In this document: piece after piece, positions 21,781 through 32,261 of the stretch
Position numbering within the stretch: the first letter of the stretch is position 1
How the letters are laid out: each line of letters begins with the position of its first letter
NCBI GenBank assembly: GCA_032622095.1
Contig: CP136067.1
Location: forward strand, 131,319,990-131,383,989
DNA length: 64,000 nt
Reading direction: 5' to 3'
Source: Siphonodentalium dalli
Taxonomy: Eukaryota; Mollusca; Scaphopoda; Gadilida; Siphonodentaliidae
The notes under the pieces: generated by a model
The model's database searches: none
Told to the model about the DNA's origin: nothing
What the model saw: only the letters and a program-made list of their open reading frames with translations
Made by a program: the position numbers and the translations under genes

Positions 21781-22795
21781 AAGACCATATGGTTATAATA
21801 CACCAAATACAAATTAGTAGAGTGATTTCCCCTGAGATCCCCAAGCTAGGATCAGCATAACAAAAAATCCTGGCAGCTGAATGGTCAATGACACATGGAT
21901 GAAAAAATTAACAAACGTGTTTCCGGACGAGAAACATCAAATATAGCCACAGGGTGAACGGTTACGGCTGTCAAATTGGCGAATAATTTATGGGAGGGGT
22001 TGGTGATTTTTTTCGATGTCATTATTTTCTCCATTTTAAGGGTAGTGTGACGTTTGTCAAAACTGCAATGTGATCGACGCAGTACGTTGACAAGTACTTT
22101 TTGGCACATAAGTTGGGAAATCTTCAGATAATAAGTTTAACCCTTCTATTATAAGACATCACTGACGAGTAGTTCCCTTAGGGAATGTTCAGATAATAAG
22201 TTTAACCCTTCTATTATAAGACATCACTGACGAGTAGTTCCCTTGGGAAATGTTCAGATAATAAGTTTAACCCTTCTATTATAAGACATCACTGACGAGT
22301 AGTTCCCTTAGGAAATGTTCAGATAATAAGTTTAACCCTTCTATTATAAGACATCACTGACGAGTAGTTCCCTTAGGAAATGTTCAGATAATAAGTTTAA
22401 CCCTTCTGTTATAAGACATCGCCGACGAGTAGTTCCCTTAGGAAATGTTCAGATAATAAGTTCAATAAAGACCATATGGTTATAATACACCAAATACAAA
22501 TTAGTAGAGTGATTTCCCCTGAGATCCCCAAGCTAGGATCAGCATAAAAAAAATCCTGGCAGCTGAATGGTCAATGACACATGGATGAAAAAATTAACAA
22601 ACGTGTTTCCGGACGAGAAACATCAAATATAGCCACAGGGTGAACGGTTACGGCTGTCAAATTGGCGAATAATTTATGGGAGGGGTTGGTGATTTTTTTC
22701 GATGTCATTATTTTCTCCATTTTAAGGGTAGTGTGACGTTTGTCAAAACTGCAATGTGATCGACGCAGTACGTTGACAAGTACTTTTTGGCACAT
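21426..22795 (+). repeat. Direct duplication of a ~684-bp segment
   Basis: 21426-22109 and 22113-22795 are almost identical, differing mainly by one A in an A run. Each has five to six 65-bp units followed by about 330 bp of DNA (GTGATTTCCCCTGAGATCCC ... CTTTTTGGCACAT). Identical 74-codon minus-strand frames (21885-22109, 22571-22795) are just part of the duplicate. It is a recent tandem duplication or an assembly duplicate. Confidence 0.93.
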
Positions 22796-22927
22796 TTACG
22801 TGTGTCTAAAAGGACGTTCTTCAATTTTTAATACTCGTGCAGGGTCAAATCTTTCCTGCGAATACAGGCCAGCGGGATATGTTAACACTGAGGCCTATGC
22901 AAATCATTTGGTGTATTGTAACCATAT
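22478..22927. mobile_element. Putative small inverted-repeat insertion in T4
   Basis: ATGGTTATAATACACCAAAT at the left pairs imperfectly with ATTTGGTGTATTGTAACCAT at the right. The same left edge occurs at about 21790. Boundaries are tentative. Confidence 0.45.
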
Positions 22928-22979
22928 GTGACCCGCCATACCAAATCCAGTTGGAAGTCGGGATTTTTGTTACCTTTTT

Positions 22980-23048
22980 GCCAATGCGTTCTCTTATATA
23001 TGTGAGTCGACCATAGGTCGCCTCGCATATATAAGAGAATGCATTGGC
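22980..23048. repeat. 69-bp hairpin module
   Basis: CGACC/GGTCG inner stem; one arm has GCGTT instead of GCATT. Confidence 0.92.
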
Positions 23049-23268
23049 CTATCAATTTTTTATCATTTTTTTAAAATAAATGTTTCTTACAATTTTTAGG
23101 ACATAAAATAAAAAAAACATCCATTACCCTGCAGGGAGCCCCACACATATATAGAAGCATATAGAAGAGTGTCGTCTGCTCATGCTTGTCTGGGGCTCTG
23201 TATGGGTGAAATTATAAAATTGTTAAAGAATACAAGAAAAAATAATTAAAATTGTAAAAAAAATTTAG

Positions 23269-23337
23269 GCCAATGCATTCTCTTATATATGCGAGGCGAC
23301 CTATGGTCGGCTCGCATATATAAGAGAATGCATTGGC
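23269..23337. repeat. 69-bp hairpin module
   Basis: Opposite orientation to 22980-23048. Confidence 0.92.
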
Positions 23338-23384
23338 ACAGGGTAAAAAACGCATAACATAAAGTATTGTAACCATATCTCGTT

Positions 23385-23572
23385 AGTTGAACTTATTATC
23401 TAAATATTTCCCAGCAATGAATATGAATTTTTCTGCACTTGTATTACATTTCGTCTGGCTGTCGTCTGCTCCCCTATATCACTAGCATCCCTCTAAATGA
23501 ATAATATACCATTCCAATATACACTTGCATAACTGAGTGGGTGAATCCATTTAGTATAGAAATGATCAGTCA
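23385..23572 (-). mobile_element. T4 MITE, partial
   Basis: Contains GAACTTATTATCTAAATATT, GTCGTCTGCT, CATTCCAATATACACTT and GAATCCATTTAGTATAGAAA in T4 order on the minus strand. The TTAA ends have decayed. Confidence 0.7.
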
Positions 23573-24045
23573 CAAAAAATAGAAAGCTAATAGTGTGATG
23601 CAGTACTCTCGCTGCTTTATTAGTTTAAATGTAATCACTTTGGTAGGTAAATGGATTGTCTTTTCATCAAGAGTAATTTGTATTGGAGCCTTTTCTTAAG
23701 TAAAGATGGTCTATCTCTTCCCATAACAAGTTTATATTGTTTCCTTGGTATAAAATAATAAATAGCAATCGAAGATCAATGTCTGGAAACGCTTCTATCA
23801 ATAAATATTGATGTTATTTCCAACTGTTTGGTATAATATACATATAATCACTTAGGGACATTTGACGACTCGCATTCGTTTGGAGTCTATCATGCGGGAT
23901 AACTATATCTAAAATGTAAAAAAATAATAACGAAAAAATGTCCCACTTACTTATTGCAATATACAAGAAAATATCGATATCAAATCAATATTAATTGATA
24001 GAAGCTTTTCCGGACATGTGTCTGCGATTCATATTTACTACATGT
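23573..24045. other. No gene seen
   Basis: AT-rich spacer without a supported feature. Confidence 0.35.
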
Positions 24046-24049
24046 AGTG

Positions 24050-24160
24050 TATACACAGGAAACTATATAAAACTTGTTATAGGAAGAGATATACCATCTT
24101 TAACTAAAATTTAAAGTACTTAGAGATGCACTCTGGGTTCCAGACCAATTTAAAATCGAA
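24050..24160 (+). repeat. Short interspersed repeat E, copy 1
   Basis: Matches 29150-29265: ACACAGGAAACT, AAACTTGTTATAGGAAGAGA and GGGTTCCAGACCAATTT in the same order. It ends where the LINE begins, so it may be a target fragment. Confidence 0.75.
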
Positions 24161-24164
24161 ACAT

Positions 24165-26920
24165 GAAGTGTCGTTTTGAAGGTTGTTGACTATATGATCT
24201 GCTCGTTTCCAGCTCTGACCATGGTCGCCAGTTTTACGATTTGTGAACTAAATAAATTACTCTCAGATGTTCATAAAGCCATCACAACTGAATTAGCGAT
24301 TGGTTTGGATAATGAAAGTGAAATTCGTACCGATAAACTCAACTCGGAAATATTAACACGTAAGTGGGACCCGACAAGAACAACCGAATTTATATGGAAC
24401 CTAGACCCAATTGAGATTTACGAACTAAAGCACACGCTAAATGACTACCAAACTCCTGATGTTACTAAAGTGGAAATTAACGAAGTAGTGGGAAAGATAT
24501 CCAACATACTTAACAACGCCGCATCTGAAACTTTTGGAACTTATAATAAGAAACAGAGAAAGCAAAGACAAAAACGAAATACCAAACCGTGGTTTAACTC
24601 AGCTTGTTGGAAAGCCCGAAAAACATAGCGCAAAGCAGAGAGACAAACTAAGCAACACCCCAGTGAGTTTTCAAGGCAGTATATGAGGGAAATGTCCAGG
24701 CAATATAAACGCGAGATGAATGGGGCTATGGAACTGCACAGAGAATACATTGGTCGCGAAATGTCAGAGTTGAAAAAGCGAAACACAAAGACATTTTGGT
24801 CAAACCTGAACAAACGTGACAAAGATATGACTAGTTCCATACAACTTGAAACACTAGAAACATATTTTTGAGATTTGAACGCGATATCATACGCCGATGA
24901 CCCTGAACTGAAATGCGAAGATGGACACCCGGACAATTTAAGCACGCTTTACCAGCCAATTTCAGTCGATGAAATTAAAACGGCAATTAATGGCCTTAGG
25001 AATAACAAATCGTCCGGTGACGACAAGCTCTTTAACGAATATATAAAATGTTCTTGTGATACATTAATTGATATCTACTGCAAGTTTTTGAGTCTGGTTG
25101 CGTCCCAGACTCATTGGGGATAGGAACGATTATCCCACTGTACAAAAACAAAGGTGACATGAATAACCCCAAGAATTACAGGCCCATCACTCTCTTGAGT
25201 TGCTTCGGAAAACTGTTTACGAAAATTCTTTCGAATCGTTTGTATTCATATGTTGAATGTGATAAACTTTTATGCGAGTACCAATCTGGATTCCGGAAAG
25301 GTTATTCGACGACTGACAATATTTTCACCTTTCATATTTTGAGCGAAATGACTCGATGCTTGAAACGGAACTTGTACTGTGCATTTATCGATTTTGAAAA
25401 AGCTTTCGACAAGATATGGATGCAGGGACTCTGGCATAAATTGTTAGCCATCGATATAAATGGAAAAATCTACAGAATAATACGTAATATATACTCAGAT
25501 ATTAAGTCAAAAGTAAAATTTGGAAACTGTTTGTCAAATTCTTTCCCCTGCTTATCAGGGGTTAGGCAAGGTGCGAACCTTTCTCCCCTCTTATTTGCAA
25601 TATATCTCAACGATTTGGATGATTTTCTTAAAGAAGAAAGTGTAGATGGTTTGTCAAAAACAACAGATGACTTGAAAAATAACTTGGATGTCTATGTGAG
25701 ACTTTTTGTTATACTATATGCGGATGACACGGTTCTGTTAGCCGAAACACCCGTGAAACTTCAGAATGCTCTCAATGCTTTTCAAAGATATTCCCAAAAG
25801 TGGAAACTGACAGTTAATGTCGAAAAAACTAAAATTATGCTGATTTCAAAACGCAGTCTACCGAAAGGTAGGAAATTCTTTTATGACGGAATATAAATTG
25901 AATATGTGAAATACTTTAACTACCTTGGAATCATACACAGTAAATCAGGATCATTCTCTTTGGCTAAAAAGACTCTAGCTGACAAGGCTACGAGAGCAAT
26001 GTACTCGATAATATCAAAGTCTAGAACTCACTGTCTGTCAGTTAAAAATCAATTTGATCTGTTTGATGCCCAAGTTACTCCTATACTGACGTACTGTTGT
26101 GAGGTGTGGGAATATGGAAATAACGATATTTTTGAAAATATACACAAAAAGTTCTTGAAATATGTACTTCATTTGAAAACATCTACTCCAGATTACATGC
26201 TACATGGTGAAGTGGCCGTTTTCCCCTTAATATCACAATATATTTGCGTATTATCAAGTATTGGCTGAAAGTGAGGAACATGACCGACACTAGATATTGT
26301 AAGATTATGTACTTGTTGGCATTGCAGCTCAGTGAAAATGCATCCGCGAAGTTCGAATGGATTGAGAAAGTGAAGACAGTGCTAACCCACTGTGGCCAAG
26401 GGCATCTTCTTTACACCGACACACGTTTACGTTCGGAAGAAATAATCACATATGTTAAATGTAGTCTCATTAATCAATATAGGGCCGTTTGGAAATCAGC
26501 TATAGACAAATCCAGTAGAGGTAATATATACAAGATTTTTAAACACAATATCTGTTTCGAAATGTATTTGGACGGCCTTGATAACAAAAACAGAAGAACA
26601 TTGTGCCAATTCCGAACATGTAATCATAGACTGCCCATAGAGAGAGGAAGATGGAACGACGCTACTGTAATGGAACGAACATGTCCCTTGTGTAATACTT
26701 ATAAGCTTGGCGATGAACTTCATTACTTGCTCGAATGCAACCACTTTATAGATGTTAGAAATCGTTTTCTCCCGGCTAAATATATCAGAAAGAGACATGC
26801 GACCATCGATATTCTTGACGACTTATTTAATATGACCGATATAGCATCCCTCCGCCGACTATGTTCCTTCATTAGGGAAATTAACGGTTATTTTTAGCTT
26901 TATATATTGACAATTACGTT
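24165..26920 (+). pseudogene. Non-LTR retrotransposon A, ORF2 (endonuclease end, reverse transcriptase, C-terminal CCHC-like)
   Basis: The best LINE copy in the window. It is 5'-truncated inside the endonuclease: LSDVH lies near residues 29-33 of the first frame (24176-24628). The reverse transcriptase frame 25114-25896 shows YRPITLLSCFGKLFTKIL (23-40), FIDFEKAFD (91-99), SGVRQGANLSP (148-158), and an intact YADD (202-205). The C-terminal frame 26244-26897 carries C147-X2-C150-X9-H160-X4-C165. Reading is broken by stops at about 24626, 24869 and 25894 and by frameshifts near 25115 and 26250, so it is inactive. Active relatives copy their RNA into nicked DNA by target-primed reverse transcription. 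Clade (RTE-X, CR1/L2 or Nimb-like) unresolved. Confidence 0.93.
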
Positions 26921-27070
26921 AGGTAATGATGACTGTATATAACTGTTGTTGTTGTTGTTGTCGAGAAATTATAAGACGATGGCAAACATGACGATGATTG
27001 CGATAATGTTGATTATAATGATGACGAGTTATATATGACCATGTCGATGCACATAATGATAGTCTTGACG

Positions 27071-27071
27071 G

Positions 27072-27107
<36 letters not shown>

Positions 27108-27143
27108 CGACGACGATGATGATGATGTTGACGACGGCGAGGT
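27071..27143 (+). repeat. (GAT)n/(GAC)n microsatellite
   Basis: About 24 GAT or GAC triplets close to the LINE A 3' end. It could be the element's microsatellite-like tail or an independent repeat. The serine-rich frame opposite is an artefact. Confidence 0.9.
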
Positions 27144-27229
27144 ATAATGTTGTTGATGCTGATAATGTGACGATGAACGAATAGACGCAGAGCGGGAGGT
27201 CGCTGAGCATATCATGTACATAAAATTAC

Positions 27230-27399
27230 CTTCCTTCTATCATTCTTTTGTATATACACTATTTTTCTCAATATCCTGTAATGTGTGTATGGATCAGAGA
27301 ATAAAGCATATAAAGTAGAGTTCAAAATTTCTTGAATAGTATCTTTACCCATAAAAAAATCAGTACTTGCACTAGATCGGTTCCCTATGTTTTCGATTA
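27230..27399. other. No feature seen
   Basis: Spacer DNA; 27295-27365 vaguely matches 29270-29330 (AAAAATTGCTTGAATAG-type block). Confidence 0.3.
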
Positions 27400-27662
27400 G
27401 CCGTTTCAATACTAAATGGATTCTCCCATTCAGCTATAACAGTATACATTGGAATAGTCTAGTATTCATTGGTGGTGTCCAGAAAAAATGACCAGACGAC
27501 AGACATGTATACGAAAAAATAACACAAGTGAAGAAGGATTCATATTAACTGGCGGGAATATTCAGATAATAAGTAAAACCTATGGTAGTTTGTTAAAATT
27601 ATTATATGAACATTTCATATGGTAACTACTCGTCAATGACCATTTAGTATATCAAGGGTTAG
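27400..27662 (+). mobile_element. T4 MITE, decayed ends
   Basis: T4 order: ATACTAAATGGATTCTCCCA, TTGGAATAGTCTAGTATTCA, GACGACAGAC, GAAGAAGGATTCATATT, ATTCAGATAATAAG, and a right end TTTAGTATATCAAGGGTTA. The terminal TTAA motifs have mutated. Confidence 0.8.
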
Positions 27663-27722
27663 ACCATATATTTGAGGATGTAGCTTCTATTTCGTAAGAT
27701 CTTAATTTATTTACAAATTGTC

Positions 27723-28345
27723 ATGACCATCACATCACATGACCATCATATTGCCATCACATGACCATCACATTACCATCACGTGACCATCTCATTACCA
27801 TCACATTATCAGCACATTACCATCACATTACCATCACATTACCATCACATTACCATCACATTACCATCACATTACCATCACATGACCATCACATGACCAT
27901 CATATGACGATCCAATGACCATCATATTACCAGCACATGCCCATCACATTACCATCACATGACCATCGCATGACCATAACATGACCATCACATTTCCCTC
28001 ACATGACCATCACATTACCATCAGATTACCATCTCATTACCATCACACTACCATCACATTACCATCACTTTACCACCACATTACCATCACATGACCATTA
28101 TATTACCATCTCATGACCATCATATTACCATCACAATACCATCACATGATCATCACGTGACATCACATTACCATCACATTACCATCACATTATCATCACA
28201 TGACCATCACATTGCCATCACATAACCATCGCATTACCTTCATATTACCATCACATTGTCACCACATTACCATCACGGTACCATCACATTACCATCACAT
28301 GATCACCCCACAACATGACCATCACATCACATGACCACCCCATCA
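27723..28345 (+). repeat. 11-bp minisatellite (ACCATCACATT)n
   Basis: About 56 units of ACCATCACATT or ACCATCACATG with scattered single-base changes. No coding relevance. Confidence 0.97.
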
Positions 28346-28371
28346 CTGGCCTAACAATATTGACCTTGTAA

Positions 28372-28440
28372 GCCAGTGCATTATCTTATATATGCGAAGC
28401 TCCCTATGGGATACTCGCATATATAAGAGAATGCATTGGC
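28372..28440. repeat. 69-bp hairpin module, CTCCC variant
   Basis: Outer arms as in the other modules; one arm starts GCCAGTGCATT. Confidence 0.9.
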
Positions 28441-28491
28441 ACAGGTCCTCTTTAATGTTCCACCAGCGCAGCTCCCGTATGAAATGGTTAA
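28372..28491. mobile_element. T3 MITE remnant with hairpin
   Basis: Hairpin 28372-28440, then CTTTAATGTTCCACCAGCGC and TTAA at 28488-28491. The inner stem is of the CTCCC/GGGA type. Flanking DNA (GTCGCTATAGATCGCTGATG) is shared with 30415-30530. Confidence 0.8.
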
Positions 28492-28494
28492 GAA

Positions 28495-28605
28495 TATATG
28501 AACGGCTTTTATTTATGTCGCTATAGATCGCTGATGTTGGCCGTTCCCGATTCTCTTGTGGTGATCCCATGTCATCTATTCGATCCGTATATACTGCAAT
28601 ATAAG
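28495..28605 (+). repeat. Repeat F, left part of occupied site
   Basis: Matches 30415-30512 (CGCTATAGATCGCTGATGTT, CATGTCATCTATTCGATC, TATACTGCAATATAAG). Its continuation, GTCTGTCAACGATACACGTG, is found beyond the insertion at about 29112. Confidence 0.85.
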
Positions 28606-29110
28606 ATGTGCTATCATGATATGACGCGGTTGGGTCCTGCTGAATTGCTATGATGCTGTTAGGGCAAAATGATGCTAAAAAACAAAAAGTACCGTTATAT
28701 TTTTTTAATTTGACTTTTTCGCGGTGTTCCGATAATCTGAACATATACAGGAAAAGCCATTATGAGTATCAAACATTCAAAAACATATCTATTGCGAAAT
28801 ATTGTTAATACCGGTTGTATTAGATGTCGAATATCGACTATAATCAAGATTGTTATTCATGTCGTTTTAGAAACACAAGCGCAGGCATTATTAATATTTT
28901 TTAAATATATATGTTCGTGAATGTTTCATACACACGCTGTTTTCTTCCTCAAATCGCTCGGATTAGCCAAACACCGGCGAAAATGACAACTTTAGAAAAC
29001 ATAACGGTACTTTTTCATAACGGCATCAGTTTGTCCTACCCACATCATAGCAGTTCAGCAGGACCACCAACATCATAGCATATTAGCAGGATCACTTAAC
29101 CAGGGGTGAG
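28606..29110. mobile_element. ~500-bp inverted-repeat element, family B, inserted in repeat F
   Basis: The right arm ends CCAGGGGTGAG; the interior and arms match 9894-10416. Comparison with 30500-30525 shows an empty site: CTGCAATATAAG runs straight into AACGTCTGTCAACG there, but is separated by this element here. Any target duplication is only about 2-3 bp. Confidence 0.82.
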
Positions 29111-29149
29111 AATGTCTGTCAACGATACACGTGCATACTTATTACTTTA

Positions 29150-29270
29150 TACACAGGAAACTAAATAAAACTTGTTATAGGAAGAGATATACCACCTTTA
29201 AATAAAATTGAAATTGAAAATACTGAAAGATGTATTCAGGGTTCCAGACCAATTTTAAATCCACACAGGA
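29150..29270 (+). repeat. Short interspersed repeat E, copy 2
   Basis: Same order of blocks as 24050-24160. Confidence 0.75.
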
Positions 29271-29395
29271 AATGTTGTCAAAAATTGCTTGAATAGCATC
29301 CACAAAATAAGCCAGTACGTGTATTAGATGGTATTAGTGCGGGCCACTTATATGCCACTTCTCTCCCGTGTTAGATCGGCGCCCTATGTTATGTA

Positions 29396-30077
29396 TTAAC
29401 CCTTTTATACTAAATGTAATCTCCCATTCAGTTATAAAAGTATATATTGGAATGGTCTATGATTCATATAAGGATTAACTGTCATGTGGACTGTTTTTAT
29501 GGAGATGTAACGGTGAGGTAAGTGGACATAACTTGTGTAAAACCCGAAGGGTTTTACATACAAGTTATGACCACTTACCTCACCGTTACATCTCCATAAA
29601 AATAGTCCACATGACAGTTAATCCTTATATTTATATACATTTAGCGAAAAAGCCACTTTTGTAAATTTATTTAAATCGAAAAGTGTATCGTGACAAGATC
29701 AGCCCAAAATACCCAATAGCACCCTTGGCAAAAGTTAATAGGAACAATTTCTCTTCATATTGAAACCCGATGATGTATTAAGTCAGTCCTGCGCGAGTCC
29801 AAAGGCGCCCAAAACATTACGCGTTCGTCTTTCCAAACCTAATGACGTATCGATGGTGTTATTAGCTTGGTGTCATGAGCGTTGCGCATTCACCGAGAAA
29901 TAACTGCAACTAGCCACGTGGGCGCCGACCAATCAGAATGCTGGATTTAGTGATGACAACACTTAGTGTGTAAATATATTCAGATATTAAGTTCGAAATT
30001 ATGGTAGCTTGTTGAATTTATTATATGAACCTTTCCTATTGGAACTACTCGTCAAGGAGTATTTTGTAAAGGGTTAA
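29396..30077 (+). mobile_element. T4 MITE interrupted by another insertion
   Basis: TTAA at 29396 and 30074 bound T4 ends: CCCTTTTATACTAAATG on the left, GTAAAGGG on the right. The left part breaks at about 29465 and the T4 right part resumes at about 29965 (ATTCAGATATTAAGTTC). The 500 bp between is not T4 and begins with a 165-bp palindrome. Confidence 0.82.
29466..29630. mobile_element. 165-bp near-perfect palindrome with TAAAACCC core
   Basis: Outer arms ATATAAGGATTAACTGTCAT and complement; centre GTAAAACCCGAAGGGTTTTAC. The core is shared with 13221-13356. It lies at the left junction of the insertion in T4. Confidence 0.9.
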
Positions 30078-30194
30078 ACCATACATTTGAGGGTGTAACT
30101 TTAATTTCAGAAGATCTAAGTTTCTTTAAGCATTTATGAACGGCTTTTATTGAACCCTCCCACAACTTGAACTTCCTGAAATTTTGCGAAAAAC

Positions 30195-30412
30195 CGGTAC
30201 CAGTGCATTCTCTCATATTCGAGTCTCCCATATATTGGGAGCCTGGCATATATATAAGAGGATAAATTGACATAACCTTGACCTTGTAGTGCCAGTGCAT
30301 TTTCTTATATATGCATTCTCTCAATATTGGAGACTCGCATATATAAGATAAGCACTGGCACAGGATCTTTAATGCTGCTGAAGCAGCGCAGCTCCTGTCG
30401 CGAAAGGGTTAA
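30195..30412. mobile_element. T3 MITE with two hairpins
   Basis: A degenerate hairpin at 30200-30271 (CTCCC/GGGAG stem) and one at 30291-30359, then the T3 tail to TTAA at 30409-30412. The end GCGAAAGGGTTAA matches 62126-62139. Confidence 0.75.
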
Positions 30413-30414
30413 GT

Positions 30415-30530
30415 CGCTATAGATCGCTGATGTTCGCCGATTCTCTTGTGCTGATCCCATGTCATCTATTCGATCGGTTCCGTATATATACTGCAATATA
30501 AGAACGTCTGTCAACGATACACGTGCAGTC
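30415..30530 (+). repeat. Repeat F, uninterrupted (empty site)
   Basis: Pre-insertion counterpart of 28495-28605 plus 29112-29140. Confidence 0.85.
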
Positions 30531-30534
30531 TGTT

Positions 30535-30760
30535 GTATACTATATCTATAAAACTGTTATCGGATACTTCGTTCTTGGTGTACGCAGTATACAGACACAG
30601 TCTGTCTCCCATCTCTAACGGTTTATTGTATTCTTTGTTTCTTATCTTACAGAACTCCTGAATTGTCTAATTACCCCAGACCTGTTTGGATTCGCGTTAC
30701 AGGGAGAATCTGTTTGGTTTACTCGGCGTCGAATTTTAAGGTGAGTAAGCATAAGGTGTT
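30535..30760 (+). repeat. Exon-like repeat G, copy 1, with splice-donor consensus
   Basis: Matches 36645-36890: CTGTTATC, ATACAGA, ATCTCTAACGGTTTATTG, GAATTGTCTAA. Both end in TTTAAAGGTGAGTAAGC-like sequence (here TTTTAAGGTGAGTAAGC), a strong 5' splice donor consensus. TATCTATAAAACTG at 30545 is TATA-like. It could be a repeated non-coding first exon or transposon promoter; no protein is visible. Confidence 0.6.
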
Positions 30761-30857
30761 ATTTAAAAAATAGCCTCTCAAATTTGACACAATAAAACCA
30801 CAATCTATGTTTTGTGTGCCAGAAAATAATTGGATCGGACACGAAGCCCATTATAAT

Positions 30858-30960
30858 TTGCAGTTACATTTGACGTTATTTAAAGATATAAAAAGGCATA
30901 AAAAGGCATAAAAATGCCTAATTAAAGGCCTTTCAATTAACGTCAAATGTAACTGTAAAT
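30858..30960. repeat. Imperfect hairpin
   Basis: GCAGTTACATTTGACGTTA pairs with TAACGTCAAATGTAACTG around repeated AAAAGGCAT units. Confidence 0.8.
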
Positions 30961-31114
30961 TTACCGTAAAATGGACCTAGGGTTGATGTTAGTTACATAA
31001 TATGACCTCACATGACTTAAATGCCTTTAAATAGACCAATTGACTAGTGGTCAGTGACGTACAAGGATGCCGCAAGATGTAAATGATTGAATACATATCC
31101 AAGTTGAAGTAAAA

Positions 31115-31495
31115 CAATTAAAGTGTCGTGAAACACTCCGATATGGTGATCAACGATAAATGGAGAATAATATTGTTCACAGTAGTAATTTTTACAAATA
31201 TTTATCCAAATTGACAAGACACACCGTCGTTCTTATGTATTAATTAAATGCAGTGACTCTTGATGGGGAATACGTTTTCGTTAGTTTATCGCCGATATAT
31301 GCGTCCCGAATCGAATAGTAAATATTTACAATTGAGCGTAGTTCAGACGATGTTTTCTATGGAGTGGTACGATCGATTTGCTTGAGATTTTTGGAGATGT
31401 TAGTAAAATGCTATATTCCTCCAGTTGGCATCGCGCCTGGATACTAACTGATCAGTTTCACGTACCCAAACAAGTACATAATATGTCTTTAACAT
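31115..31495 (+). repeat. Interspersed repeat R1, copy 3
   Basis: Co-linear with 9190 and 15405 copies. Confidence 0.85.
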
Positions 31496-31572
31496 CAAAT
31501 GTGTGTTAGTTACAAAAAAAAAGTCAGGAACATTTGGCTGACACCACCTTATGGAACGATGAATATAGTCGT

Positions 31573-31980
31573 TTAACCCTTTCAGTTCCAGGTCGATTTT
31601 TTTTTATCAACCAATATACCCTGTGCCAATGCATTCTCTTATATATGCGAGTCGACCATAGGTCGCCTCGCATATATAAGAGAATGCATTAGCCTAACAA
31701 TTTTTCATCATTTGTTATTATTTTTTACATTTTTTTTACAATTTTTATAATGTTTTCTTATATTCTTTAACAGACTTATTTTTTAGGTTAGTGCCAGGAA
31801 ATCTTACGTTTTTCATGGGCATAAAAATTATTACTATGAATACTTAGTGATAGTTTTGAGTTATAACATGCCCCTAAGGTTTTAACCAGTTTGTTTTAAA
31901 ATTCGCTATAGCATGCTTAAGCATACCCAAAAAAAAATTCAACCAAAAAAAAAAACAACAATCTAAAAAAAACCCATACG
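31573..31980. mobile_element. T2 MITE, 3'-truncated
   Basis: TTAA then CCCTTTCAGTTCCAGG, hairpin at 31625-31693, then an interior that is the reverse complement of 51190-51420 (CATGCCCCTAAGGTTTTAAC, GCTATAGCATGCTTAAGCAT). No second terminus; it ends in an A-rich tract near 31980. Confidence 0.82.
31625..31693. repeat. 69-bp hairpin module
   Basis: CGACC/GGTCG stem; one terminal base changed (TTAGC for TTGGC). Confidence 0.92.
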
Positions 31981-31982
31981 GG

Positions 31983-32205
31983 TCAAGGTGATGTTAGTCC
32001 AAATCTAACTTCAATATGCACATAAATAGAGTGACCCGAACAGACACCATAATTAACGTTTGAAGTATAGAGTTTAAAGTAAAACACGCCACATGTAATG
32101 CCAAGCCAACACTAGGGTTTGTTAAAAGCAACATGACAATACCTGATGGAACGTGGTAATTTAAGGTGATGTCAGTCGAATCTAACTTCAATATGTACTT
32201 TTTTT
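31983..32205 (+). repeat. Pair of ~38-bp direct repeats
   Basis: CAAGGTGATGTTAGTCCAAA... at 31986 and TAAGGTGATGTCAGTCGAA... at 32163, both followed by TCTAACTTCAATATG. About 175 bp apart, resembling ends of a short duplicated or solo-repeat unit. Confidence 0.65.
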
Positions 32206-32261
32206 AGGATACCAAATAGGAAATAAATTAATAGAACAAAGACGAATTGATAAATTGTAAG

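Larger units (their letters stand above)
22970..23375. mobile_element. Nested hairpin MITE (two 69-bp modules)
   Basis: Hairpins at 22980-23048 and 23269-23337 flank a T/A-rich core. The core itself contains an imperfect inverted repeat, AGCCCCACACA ... TGTCTGGGGCT (23130-23210). The outer TTAA ends seen in T1 are missing. It sits inside T4 sequence that resumes at 23385. Confidence 0.7.

Noticed and set aside
21030-22460. Regular 65-bp array that could be mistaken for CRISPR
   Set aside because: Whole unit repeats without variable spacers, eukaryotic context, and the unit equals a MITE end.
21885-22795. Two identical 74-residue minus-strand frames
   Set aside because: They are inside a near-identical 684-bp DNA duplication, so identity says nothing about coding.
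26919-27221. Serine-rich 100-codon frame
   Set aside because: Antisense of the GAT microsatellite.
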